Positions 1-6,620 of a stretch of 64,000 nt of DNA are shown in pieces. A program made the translations under genes and the position numbers. This DNA is from Burkholderia sp. lig30 (GTDB lineage: Bacteria > Pseudomonadota > Gammaproteobacteria > Burkholderiales > Burkholderiaceae), in the NCBI RefSeq assembly GCF_000687455.2, contig NZ_JGVW01000072.1, positions 1 to 64,000 on the forward strand. The letters are read 5' to 3'. Each line of letters opens with the position of its first letter. Positions within the stretch are counted from its first letter, which is position 1. Under the pieces are notes generated by a model that saw only the letters and a program-made list of their open reading frames with translations, was not told the DNA's origin and made no database searches.

Positions 1-427
1 GGGTTTGCCGAACGCTTACGTACCGACCGCCCGCACCGACAATAAACCAAAAAATTGCCCAGAGCATCGGCAATGCAAGTCGTCCGCCTACCGCCAACGC
101 CAGGATGACCGAGGCTTGGTCAATGACGGTCGAAATTGCGAGTCGTGTGTGCGACGGAGCAGGCATAAATCGCACGGTAAGGTACGTGACAACACTAAAT
201 GCGACGTAAAATAAAAAAGCGGCGACCATCGCATTGGCCGCTGCCGTCGGATGAACTATGGCCACAATGCCATAGACGACGAGCCATAGCGGACTCAGTA
301 TCATTCGCAGCAGCGCTTGCTCCATCTCGGGCTGATGCTGATATTTCCCCAAGAATGATTGCCACGTTTTGGCATCCGACGTACCCACAGTCGTCGATTC
401 GTTATCGTTCGTCGTAGCGTTGTGCAT
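1..427 (-). CDS. N-terminal membrane part of RpfC-type sensor (partial, runs off window)
   Basis: Open minus-strand frame of 142 codons from an ATG at 427, with no stop before the window edge. After about 35 soluble residues come hydrophobic segments, beginning near residue 35 with ILSPLWLVVYGIVAIV, then a MPAPS-containing turn. Near residue 130 the motif GGRLALPMLW...GAGGRY matches the GNGFRYG region that closes the five-helix input domain of RpfC-like DSF sensor kinases. In that family the domain precedes a histidine kinase or a c-di-GMP output module, which lies outside the window. Membrane location and diffusible-signal sensing are inferred from family resemblance. The nearby c-di-GMP enzymes fit a sensor-to-c-di-GMP theme. 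The start lacks a strong ribosome-binding site. Confidence 0.7.
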   Translation of the reverse strand, partial: MHNATTNDNESTTVGTSDAKTWQSFLGKYQHQPEMEQALLRMILSPLWLVVYGIVAIVHPTAAANAMVAAFLFYVAFSVVTYLTVRFMPAPSHTRLAISTVIDQASVILALAVGGRLALPMLWAIFWFIVGAGGRYVSVRQT

Positions 428-734
428 TTTTTTTGGCGGCTCGTGGCCTTTCGATGCCGCTTCTACGTTGTCTAGCTGAAGCGTGAGGGCGGGCAAATTC
501 GGTGCCTGTCTATTACTCTCCGACGATTTTCACTCGCTATCGTCTCTCAAACCGAGCATCAAAGCCTGCCGCACCGGCACAACCACGTGCGCCTGCGGTC
601 AGCCTCTTGACGATGTTCGGAGTGCGTGAGTGCACAACTTAATGCTCCGAATTTCCCGCAGGAATCCTGGCGGGCAGCCCATCGTACACTTTAACTGGCG
701 ATTAAGAACAGTGTATTTCAATCCTCGCAGGCAA

Positions 735-758
735 GAAAAAAGCCCGCGCTCGGCGGGC
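735..758 (-). terminator. Intrinsic terminator, minus strand
   Basis: A 6-bp GCCCGC/GCGGGC stem with a 5-nt loop is followed on the minus strand by a run of seven T. It would end a transcript arriving from the right; the only minus-strand frame there is the decayed ORF at 1338-1640. Confidence 0.6.
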
Positions 759-1019
759 CGAAAGCTGGAGGAGACAACGAGACTGCGCTTTGAGTGTATG
801 ACCTCGGCAGGGCACCGGTATGAGGGTATACGTGTGTTCTTGGCAAACTAGCGCCAGCGGCGCGGCTAGATACTATCGTCCTTCTCCTGACCGGCGTGAT
901 GAATCTACGCGCCTACGCAAGTGAGTTCGGCTTTGCTCGAAGGCACGAGGTCATCAGTGGATGACGAAGGCGGATGTCAGCAGACAAGGAAGTAATCCTG
1001 GATTGCAGTAAGGTTTTTG

Positions 1020-1131
1020 GGGTGTGTATGTCACGTCATGACATACTTTACGCTCTCTCAGGTTCTGGCAATGGCCCTCGGATTTGGCCAGAATCTTTTT
1101 GGCCGGCACCTCGTGGTGTCCGGCCTTTTTT
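1020..1131 (+). ncRNA. Candidate small RNA: three hairpins ending in an intrinsic terminator
   Basis: Three consecutive inverted repeats lie in non-coding sequence. The first, 1026-1046, has an 8-bp perfect stem (GTATGTCA/TGACATAC) and 5-nt loop. The second, 1063-1093, has a 7-bp stem (TTCTGGC/GCCAGAA). The third, 1101-1125, is a GC-rich 6+4-bp stem with one bulged T and a 4-nt loop, followed by six T (1126-1131). This is the layout of a trans-acting small RNA with its own terminator. I find no clear promoter, so the 5' end is a guess, and I recognise no known RNA family. Confidence 0.4.
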
Positions 1132-1337
1132 CAGTCATCGTCTGGTCACGGTTCCAGAGAGCTCCCGCCCAATTCACCGGATTTCCGGTATGTATCGAAG
1201 TGCGGTTCTGCCACCTCGCTGCTATCGGCATCGACGAAACGTAGCGAGGATGCGGTGATAGCGGCGCTGGAGCACATCCCAATCGGCCTATAGGGGCGTA
1301 TCGACCTCGGGAAACCCCTGCACGTGCCCGGCAGTCC

Positions 1338-1640
1338 TCAATACCCGATTCGCTCAAACAGATGGCTTGATGCATCCACTACCGACTTTGCCTCCGTCGC
1401 GTGCAGCCTGTTTGCTTGGATAAGTGCGTACCGCGCGTGAGCCAATCCTGCGCCGTACGCTTGCTGAGCCAATCGAACCGCATGGCAGAGAAGCCGCTGC
1501 GCGTACCAGTTCAGCAAATCGGCGCGCTATTCCATTTCGCCCGGTAGCGCATGGGCTGACAGCACAACATCCTGCCCCCATCAGCAGGGACAACCGCCCC
1601 CACAATCGGACCAGCGCCGCATCGGAAAATGCGCCATGAC
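1338..1640 (-). pseudogene. Possible decayed phasin-like ORF
   Basis: A minus-strand frame from 1526 to a stop at 1338 (63 codons, no ATG) reads like a helical protein. It contains LLNWYAQRLLCHAVRLAQQ and a later YALIQANRLH, with spacing resembling phasin-family helices. Protein-like sequence appears to continue upstream (1527-1640) in another frame, suggesting a frameshift. A minus-strand terminator sits about 580 bases downstream. Similarity to phasins is an impression, and the frame could be chance coding in GC-rich DNA. Confidence 0.25.
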
Positions 1641-2013
1641 GGCATCGCTGTCAATGACCGTAGTCATGCAATAATTTGTGGAGAAAATTGGCGATATGGT
1701 GCAATAGAAAAATTAAATTAATTTAAACGTTTGCTTGTTCAACGAGCACAGCTCAAGCACTGTTAAACTTTGTCAAATTACCGTTAACCCGAACAAACGG
1801 TTGGTGTTGCTCAACTTCCCATCGACGCGTCAAGAGCGCGAAAGGTACTTGAAGGGTAGTCGCCGTTTGCCGAAATAGAGCAGCGGCGATTTCAACGCCG
1901 ACAGAATCAGACGACGTACCGCTTTTGCTCACTCGCTAGAAGTGTCATCGACGGAGTCGAACGTTGCCGGCCGACGACGATAATTCGGCTGCCTATTAGG
2001 TGAATTTTCGTCC
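1641..2013. other. AT-rich upstream region of the EAL-CBS-GGDEF gene
   Basis: No gene is seen. About 1680-1800 is strikingly AT-rich for this genome, with a run of A/T around 1708-1730 and another near 1762-1792, and probably holds the promoter of the gene starting at 2014. No clean -35/-10 pair stands out. Confidence 0.5.
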
Positions 2014-3801
2014 ATGACCGCATCCATTGCCGAATGTATCGAAAGACAGCTGCTGCGTCCCGCGTTCCAGCCCATTGGCGCGCTCACTTCGGGTAACGTT
2101 ATCGCTTTCGAGGCGCTGATTCGTGGGCCGGCGGGAACGTCCCTGGAGAGCGCAGCGGCATTGTTCGAACGTGCGCAGCTCGAGAGCGCCGCACTCGAGT
2201 TGGAGCGTGGCGCCGCGCAAATAGCGCTCACCGCATTCGGGCAAGCGCGGCTGCCAGGCAAGCTCTTTGTGAACTTCAGCGCAGACGCCATCCGCGAACT
2301 CGCTGAGCGTCGAGACGAGCTGCTTGCACATCTCTCAACGCTGCAGTTGAGCTCGGACCGTATCGTCATCGAGCTGACCGAGCAAGCGGCCATCGGTGAC
2401 TTGAGCACCCTCGCGGCTGCCGTCAGCCACTTGCGAGCATCGGGGATGCAGCTCGCACTCGACAACTACGGTTCAGGCAACGCCAATCTGACGTCGTGGA
2501 AAGGTTTGAGGCCGGACTACATCAAGATTGCCCGCGCAATTGTTGATGGCGCGGGCAAGTCGCCGGTTCGCATCGAAGTGTTGCGCGCACTGCGCCAAAT
2601 TGCAGAAGCTGCTCACACTCAGCTCATCGCCGAAGGAATTGAGAACGCAGAAGACCTGATGGCTTGTCGCGACTTAAGAATTGCCTATGGTCAAGGATTC
2701 TTTCTGGGCCGGCCAAAATGGGAGCCGGTTGAACACCTGGAGGAGGCCGCACGCTCTGTGATTCGCGACAGGGCGATAACCGTATTTCCGGACGCCACTT
2801 CGCAGACCACACGCGCCTTCTCGGTGGGGAAGCTGGTTACCATCGCCCCAACGTTGTCGCCCGATGCGACCAACAATCACGCGTTCGACCTGCTGACGCA
2901 ATGCCCTGACCTGCACGCGGTTGCCATTGTCGAGGGCGGAAAGCCGGTTGGGTTGCTCAATCGTCGTGCTTTTCAGAATGCCTATGCGCGTCCGTTCCAC
3001 CGGGAAATCTATGGCCGGAAGAGCTGTATGGCATATGCCAACTTGTCGCCCGTGATGGTCGAGAAGTCGGCCACGACGGATGACTTGGCCGAACTGTTGA
3101 CGAATGATGACCAGCGGTATCTCGCGGAAGGCGTGATTGTCGTCGAAGACGGTCAATATGTCGGAGTGGCCACGGGAGAATCGCTGGTGCGGGCAGTCAC
3201 TGAGGTTCGCATCGAGGCGGCGCGGTATGCCAACCCGCTTACCTCGCTGCCAGGGAATATTCCCATCGACATGCACATCAAGCGGCTGGTCGAACGCGGT
3301 GCTCCATTTCGAGCGTGCTATTGCGACCTGAACAACTTCAAGCCCTTCAATGACCAATACGGTTACTGGAAGGGAGACGAAATGCTAAAGCTCGCCGCAT
3401 CCATTCTCAAGGAAGCCTGCGACCCGCGCCGGGATTTCCTCGGCCACATCGGCGGCGACGATTTCCTGATTTTCTATCAGAGCGAAGACTGGGAGTCACG
3501 GCTTCGGACTGCAATGCAGCGTTTCAATGAAGGCGTCAGGCAACTGTATACGCCTGCCGACATCAAGGCAGGAGGCATACATGCGGAAGACCGCCACGGC
3601 GACCTGCGCTTCTATCCGTTTGTGACCCTTGCCGTGGGTGTGGTGCCGGTCTCTGCGGGACTGGATGTTGATGGTGATGCGATTGCGTCACTCGCTGCAA
3701 TCGCCAAGCGCGAAGCCAAAAAATCGGACGACAGCTTCCATGTTGCCGACTGTCCTCGTAGTGCCGCTTGCTGCGAGGTTCCGTCCACCTGTTGTAGCTG
3801 A
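2014..3801 (+). CDS. EAL-CBS-GGDEF cyclic-di-GMP signalling protein
   Basis: 595-residue cytoplasmic protein without membrane segments. The EAL domain (about 10-250) has EAL at 33-35, NFS at 87-89, ELTE at 120-123, DYIKI near 168-172, AEGIE at 206-210 and GQGFFLGRP near 226. A CBS-pair region (about 265-395) follows, then a GGDEF domain (about 400-570) with NPLTSLPGN at 407 and GGDDF at 480-484. In active EAL phosphodiesterases the metal-binding loop reads DDFGTG; here it is DNYGSG (D150, N151), so hydrolysis may be weakened. No RxxD inhibitory site precedes GGDDF. CBS domains bind adenine nucleotides in other proteins, so an energy-linked control is possible. The last 18 residues are cysteine-rich (five Cys), which is odd. 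The net activity cannot be decided from sequence. Confidence 0.9.
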   Translation: MTASIAECIERQLLRPAFQPIGALTSGNVIAFEALIRGPAGTSLESAAALFERAQLESAALELERGAAQIALTAFGQARLPGKLFVNFSADAIRELAERRDELLAHLSTLQLSSDRIVIELTEQAAIGDLSTLAAAVSHLRASGMQLALDNYGSGNANLTSWKGLRPDYIKIARAIVDGAGKSPVRIEVLRALRQIAEAAHTQLIAEGIENAEDLMACRDLRIAYGQGFFLGRPKWEPVEHLEEAARSVIRDRAITVFPDATSQTTRAFSVGKLVTIAPTLSPDATNNHAFDLLTQCPDLHAVAIVEGGKPVGLLNRRAFQNAYARPFHREIYGRKSCMAYANLSPVMVEKSATTDDLAELLTNDDQRYLAEGVIVVEDGQYVGVATGESLVRAVTEVRIEAARYANPLTSLPGNIPIDMHIKRLVERGAPFRACYCDLNNFKPFNDQYGYWKGDEMLKLAASILKEACDPRRDFLGHIGGDDFLIFYQSEDWESRLRTAMQRFNEGVRQLYTPADIKAGGIHAEDRHGDLRFYPFVTLAVGVVPVSAGLDVDGDAIASLAAIAKREAKKSDDSFHVADCPRSAACCEVPSTCCS

Positions 3802-3951
3802 GGGCCGGCGCGCCTAGATGGTGCCCAGGCGGACAACTTCAGACAATATGCGTGACATCGGTCAGCGATAGGCTGTTTCAATTTGCTCGCGCACGAGAAG
3901 TCGCATCTAATTGAACCTCTACTGTCCGGATACCGCGCATGGGAGGGCATC

Positions 3952-4149
3952 ATGGCTCAGCACAATACGGAAGAACTCGTCCGAGCAATTGCAGCAGACC
4001 TGCATACGCCAACCGAAACCGTGTCCAAGATGTTTTCGGACGTGTGGACCGAATTCAGCGACGGTGCAACCATCACGGACTATCTTCCCTTGTTAGTCGC
4101 GCGACGCGTCCGTGAAAATCTGCGCTCTAATCCGCCAGACCGCCACTGA
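3952..4149 (+). CDS. Small DUF3562-like protein
   Basis: 65-residue acidic helical protein containing VRAIAADLHTPTETVSKMF and a later LLVARRVRENLR. I believe it belongs to DUF3562, a family of roughly 60-80-residue proteins of unknown function common in Burkholderia. The ATG at 3952 is preferred over an upstream in-frame start at 3883 because GGGAGG lies just before it. It sits alone between the c-di-GMP gene and the phasin-like gene on the same strand. No function can be assigned. Confidence 0.65.
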   Translation: MAQHNTEELVRAIAADLHTPTETVSKMFSDVWTEFSDGATITDYLPLLVARRVRENLRSNPPDRH

Positions 4150-4309
4150 GTCGCCCGCCCACTTCGCGGGGCAAGTCAAACGACTGCCATGAGCGTGTTC
4201 TACGCTTCCCAGACAGGATGAAGCTGGTAGAGGCGTGCGTTAGCCGTTGGGGGCAGGCCACCGTGGTCTCCTCGCGGCAGGTCAAGATTTCCGCTTCAAG
4301 GAGCGAGCC

Positions 4310-4849
4310 ATGAGCGATGTCGCGAAGAGACCCGAGGCTGTGGCGCAAAAGGCGGGGACCGATTTCATGGTCGCGCTATGGGCCACATCGTTCGATTGCC
4401 TCGAAAGGCTAGTGACGGCCAATGCGCGGTTTGCTGAATCATCCCTCTTGGCCAGTCACGACGCGCGAACCCTAGTCGGGGCAGCAACGCAGGCACATGC
4501 GTCACACCGACAGCTCGCCAATCACGCACTGCAGACCATCGACGGGATTCAGTCCTATTGGTCCGACGTTCGCGATTTGATGTGGGGAGCGCACGCCAAA
4601 TTCATCGCCGCCGGGGAGGCGCTGCTTGCGCAACACCAATTCGATGCGCTCGATTTCATCGACCGGTTGAGAGAAACGACCGCTGCAGGCGGTCAAATCA
4701 CCATGACGGCGTGGGGCGCGCTGTTGCGCCCCGCAAATACGAGCACGGCGACAGAGCACGAAATCCCGAACGGTGCCGCGAAACCGGTGCCGCATCGTAA
4801 AGCCGGCCATGCCAAGCTCGAGACGCCGGCAGACGACCCGCGCGCTTGA
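4310..4849 (+). CDS. Phasin-family-like protein
   Basis: 179 residues; the start at 4310 is preceded by AAGGAG at good spacing. The central 120 residues are amphipathic helix, with FMVALWATSFDCLERLVTANARF near the start and a YWSDVRDLMW segment in the middle. The tail of about 40 residues is polar and disordered. This layout is that of phasin-family proteins, which coat polyhydroxyalkanoate granules in Burkholderia. The match is to the general pattern, so another helical coat or scaffold role remains possible. The neighbouring convergent CHAD gene, of a family linked to polyphosphate granules, makes a storage-granule theme plausible. Confidence 0.6.
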   Translation: MSDVAKRPEAVAQKAGTDFMVALWATSFDCLERLVTANARFAESSLLASHDARTLVGAATQAHASHRQLANHALQTIDGIQSYWSDVRDLMWGAHAKFIAAGEALLAQHQFDALDFIDRLRETTAAGGQITMTAWGALLRPANTSTATEHEIPNGAAKPVPHRKAGHAKLETPADDPRA

Positions 4850-4955
4850 TGGCGCACCTTGACGCGCCCACCGGTATGTTGGCGCGATGTCAGAGAGCGA
4901 CCGAAGGGCTGCCAGATTATCTCGGTAACACCCCAACCATCGGCGTATCACCGGA

Positions 4956-5876
4956 CTATCGGGCCGCCCGCAGCATCTCGTAGGCCCGGTGAATGCGGTG
5001 TTTCTTCTGGTCTTGCAAGTAGGCAATAGCTTCGTCGACGGCATCGGGCTGGCCGAATCGGGATGCGCATTCACGCAGCAACGCTTCGCTGGCGACGATG
5101 TCGTTCAGCGCGCCCAGTTCGTCCTGAGCATCCTTTAATCGCTCAATCGTTGCTTGATGGCTGACGCCGAGGACGGGCGAGAAAAATTCGAGCAAGTACC
5201 GCAACTTCTTTCCCGTAATCCGGACGTCGTGAAGCGCCGCGTAGCCGGACACTTCATGCGAGGTGGCACGTTTTACGCACTTTTCCAGGGCTTTTTCGGC
5301 CAGTTTCACCCGGTCCTTGGCGAATTCCGCCAACGGCGGCTTCGAGGCGGCAGAAGCCAGCTGACCGTTGGCGCTGTCCATTGCGCGTTCCAGTATTTCC
5401 TTAAGGCCGGCTTCCTGGATGGTGCGGCAACTGAACGAAACCGCTTCGCGACGACGGTCGTCCACACACGTCAGCAACGAAGTGCGTGGGTGCCGGGCCG
5501 ATTCGTATGCGACGAGCAGTTCGCGCACGATATCCCAGTCGCGCGTTTTGCCGGCAGCGGCCGCGAGCACTTTGAATTGGTCTCGCCAACGCTCGGCATC
5601 GGTCTCGTCGAGCAGGGGGCGGTAGGCCCACCAGAGCGACCGCAACCGTCGCAGCGCAACACGCAGCTTGTGAAATACCTCTGGGTCGGCGTGCGAATCG
5701 ACCTGGTCCGCCCGCCGCACAGCCTCCTGGGCGGTCGCGGTGGCCAATAGCAGAAACGCCTCGTCAACGGATGTGCCCGGCTTCTCCAGGCCCGAAAGCT
5801 GGCGGGCGGAGGACAGATGTCGGCAGGACGTTTCGTTCGATTCCCGCCCTGCCGGGCTCGCAGATGGCTGATTCAT
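4956..5876 (-). CDS. CHAD domain protein
   Basis: 306 residues. Conserved-histidine helical motifs HKLRVALRRLRSLW (near residue 85) and HDVRITGKKLRYLLEFF (near 225) identify a CHAD domain, an all-helical fold whose basic face binds polyphosphate in characterised members. There is no CYTH domain, so this is a stand-alone CHAD protein. The start at 5876 (MNQPSAS) is chosen over an upstream in-frame ATG at 5924 because GGAAGG precedes it. A 6-bp inverted repeat (5886-5900) overlaps the region just upstream of that site. It converges with the phasin-like gene, about 106 bp away. Confidence 0.85.
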   Translation of the reverse strand: MNQPSASPAGRESNETSCRHLSSARQLSGLEKPGTSVDEAFLLLATATAQEAVRRADQVDSHADPEVFHKLRVALRRLRSLWWAYRPLLDETDAERWRDQFKVLAAAAGKTRDWDIVRELLVAYESARHPRTSLLTCVDDRRREAVSFSCRTIQEAGLKEILERAMDSANGQLASAASKPPLAEFAKDRVKLAEKALEKCVKRATSHEVSGYAALHDVRITGKKLRYLLEFFSPVLGVSHQATIERLKDAQDELGALNDIVASEALLRECASRFGQPDAVDEAIAYLQDQKKHRIHRAYEMLRAAR

Positions 5877-6249
5877 CGCGTGACCTTCCAGTAACTGGAA
5901 AGAGTGAGAAACGTGGAACAGCATCCAATGAGAAAGCCCACCGGCACTTGATGAGCGTCAAGCGCCCCTTTTACTTGGCCATGGAATCGGGGGCGAACCG
6001 GAGGTACGCGGGACGCCAGTTCATCCTCAAACACGGAATTCGAGCGCCTTCAATGACCCGAACAAGCGATGCCCGTCAATTCCGGCACGAATCTGGCGCG
6101 CCGGCGAGAGGGGGTAGGCCCATTCGGAAAAAGTCCCGCGAATTCCCCGGATTACGGCCCCAATTTACTGCTTATTGCCTTCACCTACCTGACAGTTTGA
6201 CGAGGTAACTGTGTCCGTTGATTCGCGGAGCAGCGCCCACGACGTGTAT
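5877..6249. other. Intergenic region, no gene seen
   Basis: Apart from the inverted repeat next to the CHAD start (TTCCAG-TAA-CTGGAA at 5886-5900), I see no convincing coding frame or structure. The open frames crossing it have unstructured, proline/arginine-rich translations. Confidence 0.5.
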
Positions 6250-6498
6250 TTAACTGTTTGGTGGCCGAAGAATGCTCCTGTCTTTTCCAACCAGGCTCCA
6301 GCCACTGTCCGCCGTGCTATTCGGATTTTCTTCCAGAAGCCACCACGTGCCGCACACGGAGCATCGATAGAAGGCGACCTTCACCCGTGCGCTGAACATT
6401 GGGCGATGCTTCCGGGCCTGACCGTCCTGAACCAAAGTGGGATGAGCATTGCCATTCGGCCCGGATTGAAGCAATTCTTCACATGCTTTGCAGTGCAT
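6250..6498 (-). CDS. Small protein with two CxxC pairs (hypothetical)
   Basis: 82 residues starting MHCKACEELL, with a first CxxC at residues 3-6 and a second CSVCGTWW near residue 46, a spacing typical of a zinc ribbon. The start at 6498 (ATG) is preferred over GTG/TTG codons just upstream; none has a clear ribosome-binding site. It lies just downstream of the PAS-GGDEF-EAL gene on the same strand, about 120 bases away, and could be cotranscribed with it. Function unknown; metal binding is inferred from the cysteines. Confidence 0.6.
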   Translation of the reverse strand: MHCKACEELLQSGPNGNAHPTLVQDGQARKHRPMFSARVKVAFYRCSVCGTWWLLEENPNSTADSGWSLVGKDRSILRPPNS

Positions 6499-6620
6499 TA
6501 GATGTTGTCGTGTCACCAAGTTGACACATTTTATATGTGCGCTCGCAATTGGTGTGGCACTTAATGCAGTTTTCGGTTGTTGAGGGCGCCGGCGCTCGGT
6601 AGAGGGTGGCGGAGTTTGGC

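Larger units (their letters stand above)
428..1337. other. Gene-poor stretch with a terminator and a candidate small RNA
   Basis: No convincing coding frame is visible on either strand across these 910 bases. The short frames present have arginine-rich, low-complexity translations. The stretch holds a minus-strand terminator (735-758) and a run of three hairpins ending in a T-tract (1026-1131), both listed separately. Confidence 0.6.
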
